Source: Lonsdalea quercina subsp. quercina (lineage in GTDB: Bacteria > Pseudomonadota > Gammaproteobacteria > Enterobacterales > Enterobacteriaceae). From it: a stretch of 6,957 nucleotides of DNA. A program made the position numbers and the translations under genes. Of the stretch, positions 1-6,514 are shown one piece after another. Numbering within the stretch: position 1 is the stretch's first letter; each line of letters opens with the position of its first letter. A model generated the notes under the pieces. It saw nothing but the letters and a program-made list of their open reading frames with translations. It was not told the origin of the DNA and searched no databases. The stretch covers positions 41,904-48,860 of the forward strand of contig NZ_JIBO01000010.1 of the NCBI RefSeq assembly GCF_000688655.1, given 5' to 3'.

Positions 1-305
1 CCGGCGAAGCCGACTGGGCGCTAAGCCCACTGTTCTCGACCGCCGCCTGGCCCCCCGCGCAGTTCAACACCGCGTTCTACAGCAACCCGGCGGTGGACGC
101 CGATCTCGCCAACGCGTTGAAAACGACGGATCGCGCCGAGAAGCAAAAACTCTATGCCGACGCGCAGGACAAAATCTGGGCCGATGCGCCCTGGGCGTTC
201 CTGGTGACGGAAAAACTGGTGTCAGCCAATAGCAAGAAACTGACCGGCTTCTACATGATGCCGGACACTTCGTTCAGTTTTGATAACGCCGACCTGACTG
301 AATAA
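1..305 (+). CDS. gsiB: GsiB, glutathione-binding periplasmic protein (C-terminal 100 residues, 5' end outside window)
   Basis: This is the C-terminal end of the substrate-binding protein of the GsiABCD glutathione ABC importer, a family 5 (DppA/OppA-like) solute-binding protein that works in the periplasm. The open frame runs in from the left edge (first full codon at base 3) to a TAA stop at 303-305. It begins with [11 protein letters not shown] and has [28 protein letters not shown] and [13 protein letters not shown] near the end. These match the conserved tail of enterobacterial GsiB. About four fifths of the roughly 510-residue protein, including the signal peptide, lies outside the window. 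An in-frame GTG at 93 is an internal valine codon, not a start. The gene is followed by gsiC and gsiD on the same strand, as in the E. coli gsi operon, which supports the assignment over a generic dipeptide-binding protein. Confidence 0.93.
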   Translation, partial: GEADWALSPLFSTAAWPPAQFNTAFYSNPAVDADLANALKTTDRAEKQKLYADAQDKIWADAPWAFLVTEKLVSANSKKLTGFYMMPDTSFSFDNADLTE

Positions 306-314
306 TCAACCTGC

Positions 315-341
315 GCCGCCGGCTTCAGACCGGCGGCTTTT
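315..341 (+). terminator. Intercistronic hairpin with short T run between gsiB and gsiC
   Basis: An 8-bp perfect GC stem (GCCGCCGG at 315-322, CCGGCGGC at 330-337) with a 7-base loop is followed by TTTT at 338-341. It starts 9 bases after the gsiB stop. The short T run makes it a partial terminator or 3'-end stabiliser rather than a full stop, since gsiC follows with its own ribosome site. Such a structure could raise the level of binding protein over permease. A second, weaker hairpin follows: CCGGC at 346-350 with GCCGG at 357-361. What is seen is the repeat; its effect on transcription is inferred. Confidence 0.6.
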
Positions 342-392
342 CCGACCGGCGTATCGGCCGGGCGGCGAAACACCGTATGTGGAAAGGCGTCA

Positions 393-1313
393 ATGCTGAA
401 TTATTTTCTCAAACGTTTACTGGGACTCATCCCAACCTTATTCATCGTCATGGTGCTGGTGTTTCTGTTTGTTCACCTGCTGCCGGGCGATCCCGCGCGT
501 CTGGTGGCCGGACAGGATGCGGATGCCGAAGTGGTGCAGATGGTGCGCCAGGAACTGGGGTTGGATCGACCGCTGCCGCAGCAGTTTTTGCATTTTCTGG
601 CTAATGTGCTGCAGGGAGACTTCGGCCACTCGATGGTGTCCAAACGGCCGGTCACGGAAGAGATCGCCACCCGCTTCATGCCGACGTTTTGGCTGACGGT
701 ATGCAGCATGGCCTGGGCGACGCTGTTTGGCATGAGCATGGGGATGGTCTCCGCCGTGTGGCGCAACCGCTGGCCGGATCGGGTTGGCATGACGCTGGCG
801 GTGTCGGGACTCTCTTTCCCGGCTTTCGCGCTGGGCATGCTGTTGATGCAGGTCTTCTCTGTGAAATTGGGCTGGCTGCCGACCGTCGGGGCCGACAGCT
901 GGCGGCACTATATCCTGCCGTCCATCACGCTGGGCGCGGCCGTGGCGGCGGTGATGGCCCGTTTTACCCGCGCGTCCTTCGTCGAGGTGATGCAGGAAGA
1001 CTATATGCGCACCGCCCGCGCCAAAGGGGTGCGGGAGTCGCTGGTCATCGTCAAACACGGATTGCGCAATGCGCTGATCCCCGTTGTGACGATGATGGGG
1101 CTACAGTTCGGCTTTCTGCTGGGCGGCTCCATCGTGGTTGAGAAGGTCTTCAACTGGCCGGGATTGGGCCGATTATTGGTGGACGCCGTGGAGATGCGCG
1201 ACTACCCCGTGATCCAGGCGGAAGTGCTGCTGTTTTCGCTGGAGTTTATTCTTATCAACCTATTGGTGGATATGCTGTATGCGGCCATCAATCCGGCTAT
1301 TCGTTATCAGTGA
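393..1313 (+). CDS. gsiC: GsiC, glutathione ABC transporter permease
   Basis: This is one of the two inner-membrane permeases of the GsiABCD glutathione importer (DppB/OppB type, binding-protein-dependent transport family). The protein has 306 residues, the same as E. coli GsiC. It starts with [17 protein letters not shown], whose first membrane helix spans about residues 9-30, followed by the periplasmic [12 protein letters not shown] stretch. Five more hydrophobic segments lie near 95-120, 132-153, 173-190, 228-255 and 275-297. The cytoplasmic EAA loop that docks on the ATPase is at about 204-230 ([10 protein letters not shown], then [10 protein letters not shown]). The C-terminus AAINPAIRY is typical of the family. 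The ATG at 393 is preceded by GGAAAGG at 381-387, a good ribosome site. gsiB ends 87 bases upstream, and gsiD begins 8 bases after the TGA stop, so gsiC and gsiD are very probably co-transcribed and coupled in translation. Confidence 0.96.
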   Translation: MLNYFLKRLLGLIPTLFIVMVLVFLFVHLLPGDPARLVAGQDADAEVVQMVRQELGLDRPLPQQFLHFLANVLQGDFGHSMVSKRPVTEEIATRFMPTFWLTVCSMAWATLFGMSMGMVSAVWRNRWPDRVGMTLAVSGLSFPAFALGMLLMQVFSVKLGWLPTVGADSWRHYILPSITLGAAVAAVMARFTRASFVEVMQEDYMRTARAKGVRESLVIVKHGLRNALIPVVTMMGLQFGFLLGGSIVVEKVFNWPGLGRLLVDAVEMRDYPVIQAEVLLFSLEFILINLLVDMLYAAINPAIRYQ

Positions 1314-1321
1314 GGGATAGA

Positions 1322-2227
1322 ATGAAAAACTGGCGACGCAACGCCGCGATATCAGCCATGCCGACGGCGACGGCGGAGAAAAACCGGACGCCGCTGCGGG
1401 AATTCTGGCGGCGCTTCTGTCAACAGCGGGTGGCGCTGGTCGCCGGCCTGTTTGTCGTGCTGCTGGTGCTGGTGGCGGTGTTCGCCCCTTATCTGGCGCC
1501 GTTCGACGCGGAAAATTACTTTGACTATGACCGGTTGAACGAAGGGCCGTCGGCGCTGCACTGGCTGGGCGTGGATTCGCTGGGGCGGGATATTTTCAGC
1601 CGGATTCTACTGGGCGCGCGGATTTCTCTGGTGTCCGGGGTGTGTTCCGTGCTGGTTGGTATGGTGATCGGCTCGGCGCTGGGGTTGCTGGCGGGGTACT
1701 ACGAAGGGGTGTGGGATCGCGTCATCATGCGCATCTGCGATGTGTTGTTCGCTTTCCCAGGGATCCTGCTGGCGATTGCCGTCGTGGCGATAATGGGCAG
1801 CGGCATGGCGAACGTGGTGGCGGCGGTCGCGATTTTCAGCATTCCGGCCTTTGCCCGACTGGTACGCAGCAACACGCTGGTGTTGAAGCATCAGACGTTT
1901 ATTGAGTCGGCGCGCAGCATCGGAGCGTCCGATTGGACTATCGTACTGCGCCATATTCTGCCCGGCACCGTGTCGTCCATCGTCGTGTATTTCACCATGC
2001 GCATCGGGATGTCGATCATCGCCGCCGCGAGCCTGTCGTTTTTGGGATTGGGCGCGCAGCCGCCGATGCCGGAGTGGGGGGCGATGCTTAACGAGGCGCG
2101 GTCGGATATGGTGCTGGCGCCTCACGTGGCGATTTTCCCCAGCCTGGCGATCTTTCTGACGGTGCTGGCATTCAACCTGCTGGGCGACGGTTTGCGTGAT
2201 GCGTTGGATCCTAAGCTGAAGTCGTAG
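1322..2227 (+). CDS. gsiD: GsiD, glutathione ABC transporter permease
   Basis: This is the second inner-membrane permease of the glutathione importer (DppC/OppC type), pairing with GsiC. From the ATG at 1322 it has 301 residues, against 303 in E. coli. It carries the N-terminal cytoplasmic segment of OppC-type permeases (residues 1-35), a first helix at about 36-58, and the conserved [15 protein letters not shown] region at about 80-94. Further helices lie near 101-127, 136-158, 163-180, 217-240 and 267-288. The EAA loop is at about 193-215 ([12 protein letters not shown], then LRHILPG). A GTG at 1310 in the same frame could extend it by four codons. The ATG is preferred because GAGGGA at 1312-1317 sits at the right distance and because MKNWRRNA aligns with the start of E. 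coli GsiD. It is the last gene of the operon; the terminator follows 42 bases after the stop. Confidence 0.95.
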   Translation: MKNWRRNAAISAMPTATAEKNRTPLREFWRRFCQQRVALVAGLFVVLLVLVAVFAPYLAPFDAENYFDYDRLNEGPSALHWLGVDSLGRDIFSRILLGARISLVSGVCSVLVGMVIGSALGLLAGYYEGVWDRVIMRICDVLFAFPGILLAIAVVAIMGSGMANVVAAVAIFSIPAFARLVRSNTLVLKHQTFIESARSIGASDWTIVLRHILPGTVSSIVVYFTMRIGMSIIAAASLSFLGLGAQPPMPEWGAMLNEARSDMVLAPHVAIFPSLAIFLTVLAFNLLGDGLRDALDPKLKS

Positions 2228-2265
2228 CCACGTCTTTCAACGGTTTGCATCGGACTTTTAAGATG

Positions 2266-2303
2266 AAAAAAAGACGCCGCGTCGAACATGACGCGGCGTC
2301 TTT
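2266..2303. terminator. Bidirectional intrinsic terminator between gsiD and maeA
   Basis: A perfect 14-bp stem (2270-2283 with 2290-2303, core GACGCCGCGTC) closes a 6-base loop. Read on the - strand it is followed by seven T (the A run at 2266-2272), an excellent terminator for maeA. Read on the + strand the tail is TTTGTGTCT, a weaker but usable stop for the gsi operon. The genes on either side converge, so one hairpin serves both. Confidence 0.92.
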
Positions 2304-2312
2304 GTGTCTGGC

Positions 2313-2337
2313 GTCCGCGCGGGAATGCGGCGCGGAC
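2313..2337 (-). other. Second hairpin just downstream of maeA
   Basis: An 8-bp inverted repeat (GTCCGCGC at 2313-2320, GCGCGGAC at 2330-2337) with a 9-base loop lies 9 bases past the maeA stop codon and before the main terminator. No T run follows on either strand. It may help fold the 3' end of the maeA transcript or slow polymerase ahead of the terminator; it is not a terminator by itself. Confidence 0.45.
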
Positions 2338-2346
2338 AAGGTGAGA

Positions 2347-4044
2347 TTAGAACGAGGTACGTTTGTACGTGCGGTACTGCGGGTGCCAGAAGTTGTGCTC
2401 GATCGCCTTGATCAGCGCTTCTTCGGAGGTCACTTCCGCGACGCCGTCTTCTTGCGCCATTTTGGCGACTTCCAGCGCAATGTGATGCGACACTTCCTGA
2501 ATTTTCTCGATCTCTGGCAGCAGCCCGCCTTTGCCGTCGTTCGCCAACGGTGAACAGTCGGCCAGCGCGCGACTGGCCGCCATCAGCATACCGTCGGTGA
2601 TGCGACGCGCGCCGCTTGCCAGCACGCCGAGACCGATGCCGGGGAAGATATAGGAGTTGTTGCACTGGGCGATCGGGTAGATTTCGCCTTTATGCGTGAC
2701 GGGCGCGAACGGGCTGCCGGTCGCGACCAGCGCGGTACCGTCGGTCCAGTTGAAGATATCTTCCGGACGCGCTTCCACGCGTGAGGTCGGGTTGGACAGC
2801 GGCATGACGATAGGACGCGCGCAGTTGCTGTTCATCTCACGGATGATCTCTTCCGTGAACAGCCCCGGCTGGCCGGAAACGCCGATCAGCACGGTCGGCT
2901 TGGCGTTTTGCATCACTTCCAGCAGAGAAATCGCGTCGCTGCTGACATCCCAATGCGCGATTTTCTCGCTCTTTTGCACCAGCGGGCTTTGGAAGTTGAG
3001 CAAGTTCGGCAGTTTGTCGGTCAGCAGGCCGAAACGGTCGACCATGAAGACGCGTGAGCGGGCTTCTTCATCGGTCAGGCCTTCGGCCACCATCTGTGCG
3101 ATGATCTGTTCGGCGATGCCGCACCCGGCGGAACCGGCCCCGAGGAAGGCGACGGTCTGGTCGCGCAGCTGGCTGCCGGCGGCGCGGCTGGCGGCAATCA
3201 GGCTGCCCAGCGCCACGGCGGCGGTGCCCTGAATATCATCGTTGAAGCTACAGATTTCATCCCGGTAGCGGTTCAGCAGCGGCATGGCATTGCCCTGCGC
3301 GAAGTCTTCGAATTGCAGCAGAACGTTCGGCCAGCGGCGTTTTACCGCCTGAATGAATTCGTCCACAAAGGCGTAGTATTCATCGCCGGAAATACGCGGG
3401 TGACGCCAGCCCATGTAGAGCGGGTCGTTCAGCAACTGTTGGTTATTGGTACCGGCATCCAGCACCACCGGCAGGGTGTAGGCCGGGCTGATGCCGCCGC
3501 AGGCGGTGTACAGCGACAGCTTACCGATAGGAATGCCCATGCCGCCGATACCCTGATCGCCCAGACCCAGAATACGCTCGCCGTCGGTCACCACGATGAC
3601 CTTGACGTTCTGTTTGGTGGCGTTTTGGAGCATATCGTCGATGTGTTCACGGTTCGGATAGGAGATAAACAGACCGCGCGCACGGCGATAGATATCGGAA
3701 AAATGTTCGCAGGCTTCGCCGACGGTCGGGGTGTAGATGATCGGCATCATCTCACTCAGGTGACCCTGCAGCAGTCGGTAAAACAGCGTCTCGTTAGTAT
3801 CCTGAATGTTACGCAGATAGACATGCTTTTCGATGTCGGTTTTAAAGCCTTCGTATTGACGCCAGGCGCGTTCGGCCTGTTCTTCAATGGTTTCGACCGC
3901 TTCCGGCAGCAGGCCGGTCAGATTGAAATGAGATCGTTCTTCTTCGGTAAAAGCGCTGCCTTTGTTCAGTAGCGGAAATTCGAGGAGGATGGGACCAGCA
4001 TAAGGTATATAGAGGGGGCGTTTACTTTCGTATTCTAATTCCAT
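2347..4044 (-). CDS. maeA: MaeA, NAD-dependent malic enzyme (oxaloacetate-decarboxylating)
   Basis: Cytoplasmic enzyme that oxidatively decarboxylates malate to pyruvate and CO2 with NAD+ (EC 1.1.1.38; older name sfcA). It feeds pyruvate from the TCA cycle during growth on C4 acids. Length is 565 residues, the same as E. coli MaeA, and the start motif [10 protein letters not shown] aligns without a gap, which fixes the ATG at 4044. Catalytic residues are in place: the tyrosine of [10 protein letters not shown] (Tyr104) and the lysine of [12 protein letters not shown] (Lys175). The metal ligands Glu246-Asp247 lie in QFEDFAQ and Asp270 in [10 protein letters not shown]. The NAD-binding loop [11 protein letters not shown] is at 302-312, VDRFGLLTD at 335-343 and [12 protein letters not shown] at 414-425. 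The small single-domain form and the NAD-type sequence separate it from the long NADP enzyme MaeB, which carries a phosphotransacetylase-like tail. The upstream region has CRP-like and ArcA-like sites. Confidence 0.97.
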   Translation of the reverse strand: MELEYESKRPLYIPYAGPILLEFPLLNKGSAFTEEERSHFNLTGLLPEAVETIEEQAERAWRQYEGFKTDIEKHVYLRNIQDTNETLFYRLLQGHLSEMMPIIYTPTVGEACEHFSDIYRRARGLFISYPNREHIDDMLQNATKQNVKVIVVTDGERILGLGDQGIGGMGIPIGKLSLYTACGGISPAYTLPVVLDAGTNNQQLLNDPLYMGWRHPRISGDEYYAFVDEFIQAVKRRWPNVLLQFEDFAQGNAMPLLNRYRDEICSFNDDIQGTAAVALGSLIAASRAAGSQLRDQTVAFLGAGSAGCGIAEQIIAQMVAEGLTDEEARSRVFMVDRFGLLTDKLPNLLNFQSPLVQKSEKIAHWDVSSDAISLLEVMQNAKPTVLIGVSGQPGLFTEEIIREMNSNCARPIVMPLSNPTSRVEARPEDIFNWTDGTALVATGSPFAPVTHKGEIYPIAQCNNSYIFPGIGLGVLASGARRITDGMLMAASRALADCSPLANDGKGGLLPEIEKIQEVSHHIALEVAKMAQEDGVAEVTSEEALIKAIEHNFWHPQYRTYKRTSF

Positions 4045-4078
4045 GACTTTTAGCTCTTTTTTTTAGGGGTAACAGAAA

Positions 4079-4131
4079 TGGGTTCAGGTGCAGCAACGAA
4101 ATGAAGTGTCTTTAAAATCTTAAAGAACCCA
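4079..4131 (-). other. Inverted repeats in the maeA 5' leader
   Basis: Two nested inverted repeats lie in the untranslated stretch upstream of maeA. The outer arms are TGGGTTC (4079-4085) and GAACCCA (4125-4131), a perfect 7-bp match 39 bases apart. The inner hairpin has TCTTTAA (4109-4115) and TTAAAGA (4120-4126) with a 4-base loop. The arms share bases 4125-4126, so the two can only form together if slightly trimmed. If the predicted start point near 4157 is right, the whole structure lies in the mRNA leader. No known riboswitch is recognised; function unknown. Confidence 0.45.
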
Positions 4132-4149
4132 CTGAATATGTACAGGCAA

Positions 4150-4159
4150 TGTTAATTAA
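4150..4159 (+). promoter_or_regulatory. ArcA-box-like site at the maeA start point
   Basis: TGTTAATTAA matches the classical 10-base ArcA-P consensus [A/T]GTTAATTA[A/T] at every position. It overlaps the predicted maeA transcription start (about 4157), a position where binding would repress. ArcA is known to turn down genes around the TCA cycle when oxygen is low, so repression of a malate-consuming enzyme is plausible. The following bases do not continue the longer 15-base direct-repeat consensus, and the region is AT-rich, so a chance match is possible. Confidence 0.4.
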
Positions 4160-4163
4160 AATA

Positions 4164-4207
4164 ATTACATATGACTTGCATTCAACTAAAAAGTGAGCAA
4201 GGTCACA
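4164..4207 (-). promoter_or_regulatory. Candidate CRP-dependent maeA promoter (CRP site plus -10)
   Basis: Reading on the - strand, TGTGA, six bases, then TCACT (4207 down to 4192) matches the CRP half-sites at 9 of 10 positions. Downstream, TGTAAT at 4169-4164 matches the -10 consensus at 5 of 6. A start about seven bases further on (4157-4158) puts the CRP centre (4199.5) near -41.5, the class II activator position. There is no good independent -35 element, which fits dependence on CRP. The spacing agreement is the main support; binding itself is inferred. Confidence 0.5.
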
Positions 4208-4230
4208 CCCTGTTTGGCCTTGGGCAACAA

Positions 4231-5118
4231 TCACGCAATAACAACGTACCGTAAATCAACATCTCCCAAGGCCCCCAACATGGCCTGAGTGGCGCTTCGC
4301 TGACTGGTGGCGGCCTGTTGACGTTCCACTAACACAGCATGACGTAAATCCCCGAATTTTTCCCCGGACAGATTCATCAGGTTCAGCGCCGCCTGTAGCG
4401 GCGGCAAGCTAGGGTTGAAGGCCGCATTTTCAGCGTAACAGCCGATGTAGATCGTTCCCGAATAGGTCTGCAAAGCGATGCCGCTGTAGGCCTCCGTGTA
4501 CGGCGCATGACTACGATTGGCCGCCGCCAGCGCGGCTTGCACTAACGTGTCTTCGCTATACAAACTCAATCCGTGATGAACCGGGTCCATCAGCAACGTA
4601 GCGACATTCAGATCGCGCGGGCCGAAGGCGTCGGGCAGATAGTGAGAAAGGGGCCGAGGCGTGCGTTCGGGCAGGCTGATGCTCAGTGTCGACGCGGAGT
4701 TCAATTCGTTGATGAACTGACGGCAGTGGCCGCAGGGCGAATAGTTGACGGTCAACGTGCGCAGTGCCCGCTCATGACGGAGCCAGGCATGGGTGATGGC
4801 GCTTTGCTCCGCATGGACGCTTTGTTGCAGCGGCATGCCGGGAAATTCCATATTGGCGCCAAAATAGAGATTGCCACTGGCACCCTGGGTGACCGCGCCG
4901 ACCTGAAAACGCGAGATCGGCGCGTGGGCGCAGGCCGCCGCCAGCGGAAGCAGCATCAGCGCAAGCTGTGCTTCATCAACCTGACCGGCGAGGCAGAGAC
5001 GCCCAACGTCCGCGGCGGACAGCCACGCGGCGAAATCTCCCCGGTTGAGCATCGGCGTGATCACCGCCTGCATCGCGTCGGGCAACTGGCTGAGTGCGGC
5101 GTGAAACCGTGGTTGCAT
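4231..5118 (-). CDS. cdd: Cdd, cytidine/deoxycytidine deaminase
   Basis: Cytoplasmic zinc enzyme that deaminates cytidine and deoxycytidine to uridine and deoxyuridine (EC 3.5.4.5) in pyrimidine salvage. It is the long, two-domain enterobacterial type, which works as a dimer. From the ATG at 5118 it has 295 residues, against 294 in E. coli. Zinc ligands are His102 in VHAEQSAI and Cys129 and Cys132 in SPCGHC, with the catalytic Glu104 two residues after the histidine. FGANMEF (86-92) supplies the nucleoside-binding Asn89 and Glu91. The C-terminal half (about 190-295) is the inactive pseudo-deaminase domain with [17 protein letters not shown]. The frame is open 12 codons further up to an ATG at 5154. 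The 5118 start is chosen because AAGGGGGA lies just upstream of it and because MQPRF aligns with E. coli MHPRF. In E. coli, cdd is controlled by CRP and CytR and follows yohJ-yohK, as here. Confidence 0.97.
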   Translation of the reverse strand: MQPRFHAALSQLPDAMQAVITPMLNRGDFAAWLSAADVGRLCLAGQVDEAQLALMLLPLAAACAHAPISRFQVGAVTQGASGNLYFGANMEFPGMPLQQSVHAEQSAITHAWLRHERALRTLTVNYSPCGHCRQFINELNSASTLSISLPERTPRPLSHYLPDAFGPRDLNVATLLMDPVHHGLSLYSEDTLVQAALAAANRSHAPYTEAYSGIALQTYSGTIYIGCYAENAAFNPSLPPLQAALNLMNLSGEKFGDLRHAVLVERQQAATSQRSATQAMLGALGDVDLRYVVIA

Positions 5119-5183
5119 GTACGTCCCCCTTTTCATTGTTCTTTTTTCAAGCATAGCGGACAGCCGAAGTTGAATCGCAAAAT

Positions 5184-5199
5184 TGTGATCATTAGCACA
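5184..5199 (-). promoter_or_regulatory. CRP-like site upstream of cdd
   Basis: TGTGA, six bases, GCACA at 5184-5199 (centre 5191.5) matches the CRP palindrome at 9 of 10 core positions. It lies in the yohK-cdd gap, 66 bases above the chosen cdd start codon. E. coli cdd is known to be activated by CRP and repressed by CytR. A possible -10, TATGCT (5155-5150, 4 of 6), would put the site near -48, which is not a standard spacing, so the exact promoter is uncertain. I saw no convincing second CRP site or pair of CytR octamers. Confidence 0.55.
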
Positions 5200-5278
5200 A
5201 TGGCATGAAATAGAATGAAAAAATGAGCGACAATATTCATCAAGATATGACTCTCGTGGGCGCTCACCCGCAACGGTT

Positions 5279-5295
5279 GGTCAGCGCGCCTGACC
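5279..5295 (-). other. Hairpin directly after the yohK stop codon
   Basis: A perfect 6-bp inverted repeat (GGTCAG at 5279-5284, CTGACC at 5290-5295) with a 5-base loop abuts the yohK stop codon at 5296-5298. No T run follows on the - strand, so this is not a typical intrinsic terminator. It may protect the 3' end of a yohJK message or allow partial read-through into cdd. Confidence 0.4.
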
Positions 5296-5991
5296 TTAGT
5301 GCGCCATCAGCAACAGCAGCGGGAAGACGAACGGGGCGAGCAGCGACGTCATAATGCCGCAGATCACCAATGCCAGAGAACTGAACGCGCCTTCCTGAAA
5401 GTCGACTTCCGCGCAGCGGGCGGTGCCCAGGGCGTGGGACGCTGTGCCCATCGAGAGTCCGCGCGCCGACTTCACCGTAATCTTGAGCCGATTGAGCAGG
5501 CTGTGTCCCATCACCGCGCCGAGGATCCCGACGAAAATCACGCAGACGGCGCTAATGGCGGGAATGCCGCCTATCGAGCTGGCCACCGCCATCGCGATGG
5601 GAGTGGTGACGGACTTCGGCAGGACCGACGCGGCGATTTCCGGCGTTGCGCCCAGCCACAGGGCGACCAGCGTGCCGCTGACGATCGCGGTCAGACTGCC
5701 GACAAAACAGACGGTAATAATGGATTTCCACCGGGCGCGAATTTGATGAATCTGCTCATAAAGTGGGAATGCCAGCGCGACCACGGCGGGCTGCAACAGG
5801 TTGTTCAGCACTTCGCTGCCTTTGAAATAGTGTTCGTAAGGAATACGTAGCAGCAGCAGGACGGGAATAATGATGAGCATGGACACCAGCAGCGGATTGA
5901 GCAGCGGCATGTTCAGTTTAATCGCCACCTGGCGCGCGCCGAAGAACACCAGCAGCGTCAGCGGCAAGGACCACCATAAATAGGTCAGCAT
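5296..5991 (-). CDS. yohK: YohK, LrgB/CidB-family inner membrane protein
   Basis: A polytopic inner-membrane protein of the LrgB family, 231 residues as in E. coli YohK. It shows several hydrophobic stretches (about 8-24, 33-50, 90-114, 140-162 and 203-228). The most conserved family segments are present: [24 protein letters not shown] at about 55-78, [13 protein letters not shown] at 124-136, [19 protein letters not shown] at 141-159 and [12 protein letters not shown] at 182-193. LrgB proteins act with a small LrgA partner, here YohJ. They were first described as modulators of murein hydrolase export and cell lysis. Better-tested relatives move small carboxylates: PLGG1 exchanges glycolate and glycerate in chloroplasts, and PftAB/LrgAB handle pyruvate in Gram-positive bacteria. 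The substrate of YohJK is not given by the sequence. The ATG at 5991 lies inside the end of yohJ (7-base overlap), with AAGGAAAAAGAG just upstream, so the two are translationally coupled. Confidence 0.93.
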   Translation of the reverse strand: MLTYLWWSLPLTLLVFFGARQVAIKLNMPLLNPLLVSMLIIIPVLLLLRIPYEHYFKGSEVLNNLLQPAVVALAFPLYEQIHQIRARWKSIITVCFVGSLTAIVSGTLVALWLGATPEIAASVLPKSVTTPIAMAVASSIGGIPAISAVCVIFVGILGAVMGHSLLNRLKITVKSARGLSMGTASHALGTARCAEVDFQEGAFSSLALVICGIMTSLLAPFVFPLLLLMAH

Positions 5992-6404
5992 TGCTCTTTT
6001 TCCTTAGCTGCCTGCGGGGTTCGGGTTCCCGGCAGCGTCCTCTCTCTGTGCATGATTTGGGTGCAGTAACCGACAACCACCATCACAATCAGCGTGCTGA
6101 TCAGGCAGGAGACGACGATGGGTCCAAACTGGCTGCGCAACAGATCGAAATAGCTCATCACGCCGACGCCGATAGGGACGAACAGCAATGCCATATAGCG
6201 GATCAGCACGTGACAACCGGGTCGCACCCAGTCGGCGGGAAGGATTTGCGAAGAGAGCAGGGCGAAAAGGATCAGCATGCCAATGATGCTGCCGGGGATA
6301 GTGATAGGCAGTAACGCGGATATCGTATTGCCTGCGTAAAGGCACAGGTAAATCAATACGAAAGCGCGTAAATACTGCCAGCAGAGTGTGATCGTATTAC
6401 GCAT
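5985..6404 (-). CDS. yohJ: YohJ, LrgA/CidA-family (UPF0299) inner membrane protein
   Basis: A small inner-membrane protein of the LrgA (holin-like) family, 139 residues against about 132 in E. coli YohJ. Four hydrophobic segments are visible at about 10-30, 36-53, 66-84 and 92-112. The family signature [19 protein letters not shown] lies at about 32-50 and [24 protein letters not shown] at about 66-89. After the last helix there is a hydrophilic, charged tail (residues 118-139) slightly longer than in E. coli. It probably forms a complex with YohK, encoded directly downstream with a 7-base overlap. The start at 6404 is preceded by AGGAA at suitable distance and aligns with E. coli after the first few residues ([11 protein letters not shown]). 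The old antiholin label is by analogy with Staphylococcus LrgA; a transport role is equally likely. Confidence 0.92.
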   Translation of the reverse strand: MRNTITLCWQYLRAFVLIYLCLYAGNTISALLPITIPGSIIGMLILFALLSSQILPADWVRPGCHVLIRYMALLFVPIGVGVMSYFDLLRSQFGPIVVSCLISTLIVMVVVGYCTQIMHRERTLPGTRTPQAAKEKEQC

Positions 6405-6434
6405 GGAAGGATTCCTGATTATCTGGGGGGATTT

Positions 6435-6440
6435 ATGATA
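6435..6440 (-). promoter_or_regulatory. Possible -10 element for yohJ
   Basis: TATCAT (6440 down to 6435, 5 of 6 to consensus) lies 31 bases before the yohJ start codon. No good -35 hexamer exists 16-18 bases upstream, where the hairpin downstream of bioA lies, so an activator would be needed or the match is chance. No CRP site is seen here. Confidence 0.25.
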
Positions 6441-6454
6441 GCGCTAACCGAAAG

Positions 6455-6481
6455 CCGGTGCTACGGGTTGCGCAGCACCGG
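6455..6481 (-). terminator. Hairpin downstream of bioA, weak terminator
   Basis: An 8-bp stem (CCGGTGCT at 6455-6462 with AGCACCGG at 6474-6481) has an 11-base loop and lies 33 bases past the bioA stop. On the - strand it is followed by CTTTCGG, so the T run is only three bases. It is the only terminator candidate between bioA and yohJ and would be partial. Its loop is complementary to bases just downstream (6441-6449), which gives an interlocking structure. Confidence 0.5.
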
Positions 6482-6514
6482 TTCCCCCGTTTGGAATCCC
6501 AGGCGTTTTCGTCG

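Noticed and set aside
438..1058. A 206-codon open frame on the - strand inside gsiC
   Set aside because: It is antisense to a well-conserved permease; its product is rich in His, Arg and Gln, as expected from the reverse of a GC-rich membrane protein gene, and resembles no family.
1310..1321. GTG start for gsiD overlapping the gsiC stop
   Set aside because: The ATG at 1322 has a well-placed GAGGGA and aligns with the E. coli start; the GTG has no ribosome site at proper distance.
1607..2125. A 172-codon open frame on the - strand inside gsiD
   Set aside because: Antisense shadow of gsiD with His/Arg/Gln-rich low-complexity product.
3313..3972. A 219-codon open frame on the + strand inside maeA
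   Set aside because: It lies wholly opposite the conserved malic enzyme coding sequence, has no ribosome site or recognisable domain, and follows from the codon bias of the real gene.
4158..4185. Alternative sigma-70 promoter for maeA: TTGAAT and TATTTT with a 16-base spacer
   Set aside because: The -10 matches only 4 of 6, and the CRP spacing fits the other -10 (4169-4164) better; kept only as a weak alternative.
5119..5154. Upstream ATG adding 12 residues to Cdd
   Set aside because: The added residues have no counterpart in E. coli Cdd, and the ribosome site AAGGGGGA lies just before the ATG at 5118; the possible -10 also overlaps the upstream ATG.
5230..5243. FNR-like sequence (TTGAT-N4-ATTGT on the - strand) in the yohK-cdd gap
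   Set aside because: Only one half matches well (7 of 10 overall) in an AT-rich stretch; not better than chance.
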